From: Adiantum capillus-veneris
Lineage: Eukaryota; Streptophyta; Polypodiopsida; Polypodiales; Pteridaceae
Direction: 5' to 3'
Assembly: GCA_014529385.2 (NCBI GenBank)
Contig: CM043960.1
Location: 24,530,896-24,594,895 of the forward strand
Length of the DNA stretch: 64,000 nt
Shown: positions 34,990 to 45,760 of the stretch, one piece after another
Numbering within the stretch: position 1 is the stretch's first letter
Layout of the letters: each line of letters opens with the position of its first letter
Notes under the pieces: generated by a model
What the model was told of the DNA's origin: nothing
What the model saw: only the letters and a program-made list of their open reading frames with translations
Databases searched by the model: none
Made by a program: the position numbers and the translations under genes

Positions 34990-35616
34990 ATGGCAAGTGT
35001 CTCTTTTCCCACATTTAGTGGAAAGAAGGGAGAAGATATCACCACCGATTTTCTGGATGACTTCGACATCGCTTGTGTGGTTTTCAACAAGGATGACGAC
35101 GCCTCACGGCTACGAATTTTTCTTCTACTGATGAAAGTAGAGGCCAAGTCTTGGTACAATGCTTTGCCCCAAGCTACCAAGAATGCATGGATGTACTACA
35201 TGCTACCTTTGTGAAGAGGTTTGGTGGAGGCAAAACATCAAAAAAGTTACGGCAGCTGCTGACAAAATTAAAGCAGGGAGGTCTGCTAGAGTATGCCACT
35301 TACGAATCCAAGTTTGTGGATTTGTGGGAGCGATGGTTTGCCTCACTAGAGGAAGGTGAAGGAGTGCCTGATTTCTTGAAGAAGGACCGTTTCATTGCTG
35401 GTATGTGGTCTCCGCTTAAAGAGAAGGTGAAGGGGAGGTTCCCTGCAACGTATGAGTTGGCAGTGGAAGTAGCCTGCCTTAAAGACAAGAAGCTGCTCAT
35501 GCAAGCAAGAGCTAACGAGTCAGAGGAATCGAGCTCAGTTCGACTAACCCCAGTGACTGCAACACCCGCTCATAGAACCAACCACAGGAGGCATCCGAAG
35601 AACAACAAGACCTGTT
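34990..35616 (+). pseudogene. Gypsy gag capsid
   Basis: ATG at 34990 gives MASVSFPTFSGKKGEDITTDFLDDF, then FLLLMKVEAKSWYNALP, the standard opening of the retrotransposon gag domain. After a frame change near 35185 the second frame continues VLHATFVKRFG, LLEYATYESKFVDLWERW and FIAGMWSPLKEKVKGRFP to a stop at 35616. The capsid would build the virus-like particle. Only gag follows the upstream LTR; no pol is found, so the element is non-autonomous or truncated. Confidence 0.85.
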
Positions 35617-36384
35617 GAGTCGCATCACTACTCAGCTTGAAAGTTTATCCGTGCATTTGGTGCAGCAAGGGCATACACCTGTCAAAAATCCAGAGCAAGG
35701 AAGAGAACAACGAAGGCAAAACCAAGAATACCACTACTACAATTGCGGGGAAGACGGCCATGGCGTGTACTAATGTCCACATCCAAGAAGGCAAAGATTC
35801 AATAGAGAAAGAAGGCAGAATCAGATTTCTCCACCAAAGGCGAGATCACCGCCACCCAGCAACCAATCCCACCTGTTCAAATCCCACCATCAGCCATGCA
35901 ATCACAGCTAGTCCCACCAGTTCAAGTCCTACAGCCACCAATGCAACCACCGCCACAATCACCACTTACACTCATCCTACGCCCACCACCAATTGGTACT
36001 CGCACACCAAGTGTCATTGGTCTTGCAAAAGAGGTCAAGATGAAGAAAACAGAAGAAGGGTTAAGCGAGAAGATTGTTCAAAGGACTGAAGCAGTGGAAC
36101 AAGAGGATAAAGAATCAAAAGATGCTACCCTAGTGAGGGAGGTAAGTCAAGAAAATCGTGTTACAAGTGCTAGTACATCTCTAACCTTGGATAAAGTAGA
36201 CACCAAAGCGATCAATCGACAACATTGGGCAGTAAGGGTAAGAAGGTGTAAAGTGTTGATCAGACCTCGTCAGAGTAAGAGGAATGCAAAGAGCATGGAA
36301 GACACAAGAGAAGAGGAAGACCAACCTGCTAGCAAGGCTTTGCAGAAGATGGGCAACATATCAAGCAAAGGGGGGGGGCTTTGA
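35617..36384 (+). pseudogene. Gag C-terminal region with degraded zinc knuckle
   Basis: One frame reads YYNCGEDGHGVY, a stop, then CP (about 35730-35778). This is a CCHC knuckle whose first Cys has become Tyr and whose spacer holds a TAA. A long Pro/Gln/His-rich then Lys/Glu-rich tail runs to 36384 in shifting frames. After a G run (36370-36378) a Lys/Glu-rich frame continues to about 36649. No protease or RT motif is seen. Confidence 0.6.
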
Positions 36385-36659
36385 AAACAGAAGTCTACGC
36401 ACCAGCATGGACCAAGAACAATGTAGCAAGTTGAAGGAATCCTACATCAAGGAAGTTTCACCAAAGCACCATAACGAAGAGGTAAGTATGAATGAAGGTT
36501 TGGAGCTGGACATTATTACAAAGGCTTGGCAGCCGAGCAAGACTTTATTGTGTAGTCTCATAAACTTGGAGATGGGTAATGCCTCTAGTCTACTGAAAGG
36601 TGTTATAAACTTGGAGATGGGTCACTATTTGAGATGGTATGATGTATGATCAAAATAAA

Positions 36660-36989
36660 AACTTTAGTGTATAGGTTTTGGCTTGAGGATGAAATGTGTA
36701 TCCTCTATGTATTTAACAAGTGCTCCACTAGAGCTTGATGTCTTTCATTGTGTTTTAAGCGTGGCATTACAAAAAGCCTTCTAATGATCACTTGATTGCC
36801 TAGGCTTTATATACAAAATAGTAGTTTACTTTCTCACATATATCAATGTGCTCCCTGAATTCATCTTCTTTCACTATGTTGATCAACTCAGTGCATCCCA
36901 CAGCCAACCACTGTCCCCAGGGTCATGGGTCGTCTATGCTAGAGACTTGTTAGGTCCTTGTAGAGAAGGCAATCCTACACATAGATTTC
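36660..36989. other. Unassigned spacer
   Basis: AT-rich DNA with no gene or repeat that I recognise. The 3' LTR of the gag-only element is not visible here. Confidence 0.5.
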
Positions 36990-38700
36990 CAAAACCAACT
37001 TCTTAGAAACTTAGATTGAGACTCTCCCTCATACAAGAATATATCTCTTTGTTTCTAGATCAACCAGAGGAATTCAACTTTCAACCTATTCCAACATGAC
37101 AAGAGGACACATACTAAGTCCCAATAGCCATTATTTCTAGGTACGCTCAAAACCGAGGTCGAAAACCTTGTTGAAGGGACAATTGATGAATAAGTGCTCG
37201 ATATCTTCAATGGCCAATTGCAGCGTTGCAAAATTTCTTACTAGTCCAATTAGCCTTGTGTCCAATGAGCCAAAGCAACAATAATTTTTGTAGCAGGTGT
37301 TTTTGTTCTAGAGGGAAGCGAACTTGAAGTTCTACTACTTGTCATTGAGCCACAATTTTCATCTTTTATTGTATACCACATGGAGCGTTGTGGAGGGGTT
37401 GGCCTTGAGTGCTCGGGGGTGAGAGAGTTTGAACCCTCCTTGCCAAAAGAGGCCCAAGGGTGAAAAGGGGAAGGAGGGGGGGGTGGGGGGGGGGACACAT
37501 CTCTTCCCTCACTTTGACAATCTACCATGGCCGAAGATTACACTTAGTGGAAAGTTTACCATTTGAGAGCCGGTCATGTGAGGCTATGGACCAAATGTCC
37601 TTCGAAGTTTTTGTTCCTTTGTTGGGGATACTAAGAAAGGCTCTTAATTAGGTAGGGGCGGCGGGGGGGAGGGATTCTAACAATGGCCACTAGATCGAGT
37701 TGTGAGTGAGGAGTGATGCATTATGTTTGAAGAGCCACTTTTTCCTCAACCGGTTTTTGAACCTGTTCCATGCTTGCTAGAGGGATCAGAGGAGGTCCGG
37801 CCCAGTGCTGCATGACTTGAAGTGGCTGAACAACAATGTGACAGGGGGCAAAGCCTTCCATCCTTTGTGACCAGTCAAACAAAACCGTTTGAGATGTCTT
37901 AGGAGAAGTATGGCCCATTCTTCCTAGGAGGAGGTAATGGTTGCGACAATCATTTTTGACGACTAGCTCATCAGTCGTGGCTGTGATGGCTTTGAACCCA
38001 ATCCTCCTTTGTGCTTTGGGAAATAACATGTTTGCTGGTTGACCTTGGCAACCTTCTTGATAAAGGGGTTCCCTGATCACATTTTTTTTTGCAAATGCCT
38101 TCATATAAGTGCAATGTGTGCGTTGGGAGGAGGCCAACAAGACATGAAAAATATGATATACGGGAGTAGGTTGTGGTTAATAACCACCACTCTCCCAACA
38201 GAAGATCTTTCCATCTCGTGAGCTTGGACTTAAACCTATCACATACCTAGTCCCACCTCTACTTCAATGAGACCCCAAATCCCATAGGAATGCCTAGGAT
38301 TCTAAACACTTCCTCAAGGATCCGAGCTCCTTTAACCACTGAGGGAGAGGGAGGAGAGATTAAACACCTATCTTATTGTGGTTGATGCGGATTCAGAGTC
38401 CAGAAGTGGGACAGAAAACATCGAGTGCCTCCCAAAAAGCTTTGAGAGAGTCTCCATCATGTGAGAGGAGGGCATATGCAAATTGAGAGAGACATTGCTA
38501 GCGCTGTGAGTCGGAGAGAGTGATTCTTTGATTTGGCTATCCTGAATTTTCTTTCAAACCAAGCAATTGACCCAAAGGGTAGCCCTAGTGTACTGATCTC
38601 AAACAGGGTTTTGAACTTTTGACCGCTCTTAGAAGTCCTGGCCCGAACCCCTGACTTCAAAGTTGAAGGAGGATGATGGAGTTATTTAACTGATATTTAC
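36990..38700 (-). pseudogene. Non-LTR retrotransposon (LINE) RT remnant
   Basis: Minus-strand motifs appear in plant-LINE order: SQFAYALLSHDGDSLKAFW (near 38480-38430, where QFADDT is expected), SGL then NHNKI, LGIPMGFGVSL (near 38290), RFKSKL, GRVVVINHNLLPYIIFFMSCWPPP (near 38195-38110), KHKGGLGSK (near 38010), and a zf-RVT-like EDIEHLFINCPF (near 37200). Stops and frame changes are frequent, so it is old. The endonuclease and the poly-A end were not found. The ORFs at 37721-38140 and 37250-37528 are shifted shadows of this remnant. Confidence 0.82.
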
Positions 38701-38825
38701 TCAGTCGAGAAGCAGGAAGCAGAGGAGACGACGTGCTGCCAAGCTGCGGGCGTCTCAAGGCTTGAAACTCTCACTCAGCTCCGCGTGGTTCCTAATCTTT
38801 CCACAGGTAGCATTTTCTCGTTAGC

Positions 38826-39075
38826 AATGCAGAACGTGGCTGTGGAGAGCAAGGCGAGGCTTTTAATGTTTCTTCTGAGCTCTTTGTGCCTTTTGATGTG
38901 CCTATCATTCCAAGTTCAGACTTGTTTTCCATTCTCATGTCTCCCCTTGTCGTCAATCCTGGGAAGTGCTGCAGATTAGAAGACTATCTTGAAGGGCTTA
39001 AGTATGGTATGCAATTTTACTTAAAGAAGGATCTTCAGCTCAACTGCAAGAATGTGCATTTTCCCTACCATTGTT
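38826..39075 (+). other. Possible captured exon or unknown coding fragment
   Basis: One frame is open from about 38839 to past 39100 and has ordinary protein composition (SSELFVPFDVPIIPSSDLF, CCRLEDYLEGLKYG). It is preceded by acceptor-like sequence (ctttccacag at about 38801-38810; ttag at 38823), and a donor-like G/GTATGC lies near 39006. I recognise no family. An overlapping frame from 38827 (MQNVAVES..., hydrophobic) could instead be read as a signal peptide. Neither is demonstrated. Confidence 0.25.
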
Positions 39076-40230
39076 ATAAGTGTTTAATACTCCTCCACAG
39101 CTTATCTTTAGCCCATGGAGTCTTTCTTTGGGCTTAGAAGCTTGGGCCTTGCCAGTAGAAAGGGAAACTTTTTGTTCCTGCCCAATTTGTCTTGAAGCTC
39201 ATAACAATACAAAAAGTTATCCAAGGAGGTTAAAATTTTATTGCAAGGGAGTTGCGTTGCTAGTTTTGTTATTAGAGCCAAATAAAGTCCATCATCAATG
39301 AGGAATTAATCAGAATGTAATGGAAATTGAGAAGAACACAATGTTGGTAAGGAATTGCATGTGAAGTTTGTTCCACTCGAGTAGTTTGTATTTGACAATC
39401 AGCCGGGTGGGAGTGAAAGAATCTGTCTAAAGAAAATTTTGATATCTAGAAATGTGTTTTTCTTACCAAGGTTGCGTTCCACACTCGTACTTGACCACCT
39501 GTTCTGTCCTGACCATGTGTGCTGTACATGATGCGGCATGGTTGTGCGGGCAACTTGTGACATCAAATTTTTAATAGCCAAAGCAGTCCGCCCTTGTCCT
39601 ATTTGGCCTTTCGAGTGTCTTAGATGATCATAATGTGCACATTATGCTACTATGTGCTTACTGATGTGGTCAAATGCTAACTGTTCAATATGATGTATCA
39701 TATTGTAGATAGTATCTCTGGTTTTGTGCATGTAAGGTATTTTTTGATTGAGTAGCAAAATCTCAACCATACTGCATCTTTGCATATTTTCTTTTTTGTA
39801 TCTAGCAGACTTGTTGACAATTGCCTATGGAATGGCTTGGATTTTATACTTTACTCAAAGTATGTGCTGTCTCTCTAAATGATTTATGGTCAAATTGACC
39901 AAAACACACAAATGATAGACTTTTTTACTTTGGTTGTCATGTTGATTAGAAAGCTGATTGAGTAATGAGGGGTTTCCTACCAAGAAACAAACCAGTATCT
40001 GCAAGATTGGGATTTCAGATGCACTTATGATTTGCACTTGCACTTTGCCCATTTCAGGCTTGTTTTGGCCATTTTTCATTTTTTAGGATGAGGAATTTTA
40101 TCTTTGGTCCTGATATTTTACATAGATATTTGCCTGACCTTACCCTAGCTCACTATATATGTGATTTAGGGGTTCTTTGTCATATTTGCTGAGTTTGCCA
40201 TATGGATTTATTGAGCTCTCCAGGTTTTTG

Positions 40231-40288
<58 letters not shown>

Positions 40289-41204
40289 CATTGTCTCTTT
40301 CCTCTCTCCTTCCTTTGCACACTTGACTCATCTCTTACGAGAGTCCTATAAATAGGATTCTTGTCTCAAATTGAGTTGTACACTTAAACTTTAGGACGTA
40401 GGTCCTAGGCAGCTTTATCTAGTGCCTTCATAATTGTGGTGGTGTGTTACGAGACTGTGACGAATACTAAATTTGTTTGTTGGCTTCCTTCCCTTGATTT
40501 TTATTTAATTTTTGGGACCCTCTTTTGAAATCACAAATGCTGGGACATTGCACGACCAGTGTGAAACGGTCGTTGGCCAAGAGTTTCACCCGTAGGAGTC
40601 AAGGCCGTGTAGCCACGAGATGGTTGGGCGGACTGGCACCGAAATCTAACTAGTAAAGAAGTGGCTAGGCTCAATTAAAAGTCTCTTGGGCCCCCTGACC
40701 AGACTTTTTATAAGTTGGAGGGGGTTAGGAATTAAATCAAATGGGGCAAACTGGACACATGTCAGTGGGAGAGCAACCTGCAAGCCAACACACCCTCCAA
40801 AAGGCCCATTCCCAGCTAGGGGCTCAATCGCTTCAGGTATTGTGGAGGTGATAAGCGAGTCTCGAGATCCTCCTGGAACTCCTCCCAACTAAGCTCGAGA
40901 TGGGAAACGAGGAGAGACTCGATATGGGCAGCCTTGTGGGCTTCCTCCTCCTTCTCCATCCACTCATCCTTCCAAGTGATGGTATCACCTGTGGTCTTAT
41001 TCATGCGCTTGTTTTGATCTGTTGTGCACTGTGTCCCGATACTACTCTACTTATCATACTATTTGGACACGGATGAATATTCAGATGGCACATGTGACAT
41101 TGTACCTGAAAATTCACCCGTTCATAATTGGTACCAATAAATTCATAAATTCATAAAGTCATTCAGTGTGCACAAAAATCATTTTCATTTATCTATAGCC
41201 GTAG
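39076..41204. other. Mostly unassigned DNA with one promoter-like site
   Basis: No supported gene. A clean TATA-like box (cctataaatagg, 40346-40357, +) follows a (CT)n tract at 40235-40286 and could be an LTR promoter. A minus-strand frame at 40816-41004 (TITWKDEWMEKEEEAH) is compositionally protein-like but unrecognised. The segment lies downstream of the minus-strand gag at 41205. Confidence 0.4.
40235..40286. repeat. (CT)n microsatellite
   Basis: About 25 CT units, 60 bp upstream of the TATA-like box at 40346. Confidence 0.97.
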
Positions 41205-42050
41205 CTAAAAATATACATACCTCTTGCTTCTAAACCGTTGTCCACAATTGTAATGCTTCATGATACTGATGCAGGTCTTGCCTCTTGCTCTTGTCTTTAA
41301 TTGAAATTTTTTGCAAGGTACTAAACTCTTGCTTTCGAGGAGTTTCTTCGAATGCAAGTTTCTGGCTATGAGGACGGACTGCATAATAATTTTAAGAGTG
41401 TTTTGGGGGTAGAGCTTCATACTTTTCTGAAGCTGGTTGAAGTCCAACTTCAAAATTGTGCATCTTCTCTTCATCGAAACTTTCATAAAGGGAGTTATTT
41501 TAAAAAGGACCTTCCAGAATTTGGCGACATAGTCGAACACAACTTTATTCTCTCTTTGGGAGAGCCAATCCCATTCTTTCTTCACATCGTTGGCAAAGTC
41601 AGGGGGAAGGAACTGAGCATAGAACTCCTTTTTGAACTCTTCGCAGTCTTGGGGTTTGCGTTTTTCGAGAATTGTGGTAAACCACCAGTTGCTAGCCGTA
41701 TCTTTCAGATACATGCTCACATGGTGTAGTTTTGAGCGCTCTGAGAAATTACCTTCTGCAAAGGCTACCTTGAATTGTCGAATAAAAGCGAGAGCCTTTG
41801 TATCAATCCTCTTTCCATCATAACATTCGAATTTAACATCTTTATCTCCAGCTTTGAACGTCTTCTTCTTCCTTCTTCTTGTGGTATTGGTACCGCTTCT
41901 TGGAGATAGCTTTGGATCTTGCTTTTCTGCTTTTGTTGGTCGATCTACAGCCTTGTCTGGAGGCAACTCAAGTTCCTCATCAAGAATGATATTATCGAGG
42001 TTCTTCATAAAAGAGTAATTTGGCGAAGGGATTTCTTCTTCTTTCTTGCT
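41205..42050 (-). pseudogene. Gypsy chromovirus-type gag fragment
   Basis: A 267-codon frame (42008-41205) resembles the capsid of both chromoviruses here: FECYDGKRIDTKALAFIRQF, SKLHHVSMYLKDTASNWW, FAQFLPPDF-like FYAQFLPPDFANDV, and VFDYVAKFWKVLF. It ends with HYNCGQRF, where a zinc knuckle would begin. The frame can be followed upstream to about 42050. There is no protease, RT or LTR nearby that I can assign, so it is an isolated gag piece. Confidence 0.85.
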
Positions 42051-42161
42051 GTCGACATGTCAGGTGCAGCGGAAGTGTTTATGAATTTTAGCTCGGATCT
42101 AGTACTCCGCACAAACACAAGGGTTACTTTACTTCACTTGAAAAGAGACTGAATTGAATAC

Positions 42162-42230
<69 letters not shown>

Positions 42231-42923
42231 CATGTTGGGTCCCAATCACCCTCAAGGGCCCCCTTGCTTTGTTGCCAGAGCAAGTACTTGCTTTATTACT
42301 TGCACAATGCTGATACAATGATGCTAAATGCTGAGATGCCAAAATGCTAATGTGTCACGCACATCTAACCCTATGTGCATGTGGACAAGCTATCTTAGGT
42401 CTAGGGTTCAGGTCAGCTTAGGAAGTGTTATGGCACCTTTGTGAGTCTATGAGCAGGCAGTGCATGTCCAGACACTTACGAGTAGTTGCATATCCTCTGA
42501 TTGCACACCCAGTACCACCCAACATATGCATTGTTCAAGCACAAGGTCCATTTTCCTAGCCAATTTTGGGACAATACAGTTTACAGGCATTTTGTGTTAA
42601 GACCTACACCACTCTGCTGCTTCATAGGTCTAGGGCATACTTGTATGGCTAGTATGTCTCCGTAGGGTGCACCTTGTCCGGCCGTCCGAGTTTGGGGTCG
42701 GCCGCCCACTCTTGTCCGGGCGCCCACATATATTTCCATATATCATTTTTCGGTTGGGTCGTGGGGATTTTTATCAGGCCTTGCCCTACACCCCCTTGGG
42801 CACCTATTTATGGGGGCAGGGGGGTACCCACTTCCACATACATCTGATTATATTGGGTCTTCTTGTTGGTAGCTGGTAGTTAGTGGGGGGCTGATCGCCC
42901 CCTTTCCTACACATAGCGTTTGT

Positions 42924-42973
<50 letters not shown>

Positions 42974-43051
42974 CTGAAGTTGTTGATATCATGTGCCCTG
43001 GTGACTGATACCATGTGAGAGTGCGCGTGTGCTGACTCTGCCTATTCTGAG
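42051..43051. other. Non-coding spacer with two microsatellites
   Basis: (GA)n at 42164-42229 and (CT)n at 42926-42971 flank a G/C-rich stretch (42660-42900) with an A/T box (acctatttatgggg, about 42802). It looks LTR-like but has no pair. Confidence 0.5.
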
Positions 43052-44233
43052 GTGCTACATCGCATCTGGTTCTTCTCCCAAGGGCTGGATGAGCCAGCGC
43101 TTTTGCAACTGGAGCCAGATTTGTTAGCGTTTTTCCATCAGCCAGGCAAGCGCAAAAACGAGAGCCATTTTTGTCGCGGAGGACCTCACCTCAATGTGCG
43201 TTTTTTGCAAGAAACATCAGAGCTGTTGATTTCCCTGCTAGCGCTACACATCTGGGACAGTTTCGTCGCTGAAAATGCCCCTCCTGTTTTTGCGTTTTTG
43301 ATCTTCATCTGCGTTTTTGGGTTTTCAGACCATTTTTGGGGTTTTATTGGTCACTTTGTGTCGTTAACACCTTCCACAAGTTGTTTGGGCACCTACGGTA
43401 CCCATCAAGCCTTTGTTTTTCCAGCAAATAGAAGGTTTTTGGTGCCAAAAAGTGCAACAAAGGTGGGCTGCAAATTGACCTGCGTTTTTGCAGCAGGAGG
43501 GCAGCGCTCAGCTTCTGGACCTTGGATCTTGCCACCACCTACTCAGCCTTGGCATCAGGTGCCTTGCCAACGAAGTTCCTCTTCAAATCTACAGATTTCA
43601 GCCATTACCCCTTGCTGTTTTTCCTGTTTTCAGCCCATCTGGGGTAGTGACAGTGATTCACCACCCCTCCCTACACCCTTTGCTCCGCTCCGGACCCTGC
43701 CAGGAGCGTACAAGCACGTTGACAATCGTTGGACAGTAGCATTTTCATCACCTCGCAATTGCATTTTTTGGGTGGATAGCAGCCACATGGTTTATGTTTT
43801 TCACAGAGGATGAAGTTACCTTTTGCTGGGACACCATCCAATGGTGGTCCATGCGGTCTCTCAGTGAGATGCGGGAGATCAGGCATCCTGCGACTACATC
43901 CGGAGTCACCCGGAGCTTGGCTTGGATGGTAGTGCAATTGCTCTTCTACATTCCTGATCATTTGGATTGCTACCGTCAGAGTTGCTTACACTCACCCTTG
44001 GTAACCTTACAACAGACTTATCCCCTGACCTGGGCGATAGGCCACTCCCAGCTCATTCACATTGAGAGCCACACCAAGTTGTGGTTTGGTACCGTGGCGT
44101 TGTTGGTGCGGATTCTGTATTGGTTGACACTGGAGGATTAGAGGCAGGAGATACAGACAAGACGACACAGAGAGATTGGAATGGCCTTTCCTCTTCTCAG
44201 AAGATCTTCACAGCGCAGATTGCTCAGTCTTGC
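43052..44233 (+). repeat. Unclassified repeat, related copy at 63074-63498
   Basis: Rich in the phrase 'gcgttttt' (many copies at 43100-43480). A 253-codon frame (43052-43813) has no recognisable domain, and its Phe/Ser/Pro bias follows the base composition. 'gacaccatcc' and 'ggtggtcc' near 43830 match 63149-63165, and 'cttctcag' through 'acagcgcagattg' near 44192-44222 matches 63076-63108. It is therefore a dispersed repeat, probably non-coding. Confidence 0.55.
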
Positions 44234-45729
44234 TGTTGCTAAATTGGCTTTATCTCACAGAAAAATAATTCTAAATGAATTATTGTATTTATAAGTGAGA
44301 GGGTTTTCTCGCTTGGAACACCAAGGAAAAAATAATTCTAAATGAGTTATTGGAATTTTAAGTGAGGGTTTTTCTCACTGGAGATATCCGAGTACAGAGT
44401 ATCCCTAGTGCGTCATTCAAAGAAATGACGGGAGCACTGTGAACGGGAATATCTGTAAGGCCACCAGGAACGGGTACTTCTGATGTGTCACATCGGATGG
44501 GTGACAGGGAGCATCAGTAAGAAGTATCCGACCATCCGAGAATGGACATCTCTGATGCGTCAAAGGATGGGTGACATAGAGCATCGTGAAGGGGATTGTA
44601 TCGTAAGTTCAGTAGGAAAGGACTAGGTAATGGGTATTCCTGATGCGCCACAAGGTGGGTGACGGGTGCATCAGAAAGGGAATATCCATAGTCGAGAGGA
44701 AATTCGAACTGGAAAGAGGAATATGCGTAAAGACGCAAGCACAAGAATAAAGATGGATTCTGAGAAGCTTTTCTTAAAAAGCGGAATATTTTAACGAGTT
44801 TTCTGGGAAGAGCAGACGCTTTCCCGCGAGGAATCTATGTTTGCATTGCATTCGTGCATGTGGTTGCATCCAGGGACGCCTGGGAAGTGTCGTGAAAGGC
44901 ATTGTTTTTAACTTATAAGGTTTTATTGAGTTTTTGGGCAGGTTCAGACCAATTTTAAAATATGCCATCCGCCCACTTAATAAGTGGGCAGCCACTTAGA
45001 AAATAAAGCAACAAAGCCAGCCAGCGAATTCTCTCTCCCTATTTCAGGTAGAACAACACCAAAAAAAAAAAAAAAAAAAAACGGCTGCTATCTCTACGCG
45101 AGCAGCTATTCGTGCCATGGACAAGGAGCTATAAAAGCACCACATGCCCTCACTGGAAAGAGGAGTTACCAACGTCAGCAAGAGAAGACTCTGCTGCCAG
45201 TTAATGCAAGAGATCGCGAGACTACAAAGCACGAAAGTCGCTTTTCCCGCGCAAGAGCGAGAGGTATCTATTGTGGATTCGCCATACGAATTGTTGTCGC
45301 GTGTTTGTGTGTGTGTGTTTGCAGGTACTTCATCGCGAAGGAGAAGCGAGAGGGCTTCGACCTATGCTTGGGAATTCCAAGAACGAAATTCGGAAATTGT
45401 CTGCGGAGTCACGACTCTGAGTACAGACAGAGAAAGGGATTGAGAGCTTGTCTCTCGGATTTCCCTTACGGGAAGGAACGACCATCGAGTCAGAGATTTA
45501 GAACGGAGGGGTTTTCTTCGGTTCTTGTGCTTGTAAAAGATTCTCCCTAATAAAGGATTCTCTTTAAGGGGGGGGGGCAGCCCATCTTCTGGTCCCAGTA
45601 GTGTGTCGATCTTCTCACTCTCTCTCTCTCTCTATGTATTTCTCTCTATATCCTTTGGCTTCAGTATTAAGTGATAAATTCTATTTATCCGAGTATATTT
45701 TATATTGTTATGCACTCCCGTTTGTGACA
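44234..45729 (+). mobile_element. LTR 1 of a non-coding LTR family, forward
   Basis: It starts TGTTGCTAAATTGG and ends about 45729 in TTTGTGACA. It contains four hairpin repeats (44408-44674), a 20-base A tract (about 45061-45080), a TATA box (gctataaaagc, about 45129-45139) and a CT-rich tail. The same order is in LTR 3 (57646) and, inverted, in LTR 2 (45742). The frames at 44984-45550 follow LTR sequence and are not genes. Confidence 0.8.
44408..44674 (+). repeat. Four tandem hairpin repeats in LTR 1
   Basis: Imperfect hairpins at 44408-44437, 44480-44517, 44554-44585 and 44640-44674 share one architecture: an outer stem (GTGC/GCAC or GATGC/GCATC), an inner stem (GTCATT/AATGAC, GTCAC/GTGAC or GTCA/TGAC), and a 4-6-nt purine-rich bulge (GGGA type) on the 3' side only. 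Confidence 0.85.
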
Positions 45730-45760
45730 GTGCTGATACCACTATCACAAACGGGAGCGC
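45712..45760. repeat. Hairpin at the tail-to-tail LTR junction
   Basis: Two 21-base arms (45712-45732 and 45740-45760), complementary at 19 of 21 positions, surround a 7-base loop. They are the ends of LTR 1 (+) and LTR 2 (-). Confidence 0.95.
45730..45741 (-). other. Primer-binding-site remnant between the inverted LTRs
   Basis: The minus strand reads TGGTATCAGCAC, matching the initiator-Met-type PBS (TGGTATCAGAGC) in the first nine bases. It lies right after the end of LTR 2, so LTR 2 is a 5' LTR whose internal region was replaced by LTR 1. Confidence 0.65.

Noticed and set aside
38785-38979. A small secreted protein (hydrophobic 64-codon frame)
   Set aside because: The overlapping frame has more ordinary protein composition, and there is no promoter or cleavage-site support.
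43052-43813. A 253-codon open frame
   Set aside because: There is no domain, the composition follows the T/C-rich repeat, and related DNA at 63074 does not keep the frame.
44408-44674. Hammerhead ribozyme, because CTGATG lies next to stems
   Set aside because: The CUGAUGA and GAAA core bases are not present in the required order; the element is a plain two-stem hairpin.
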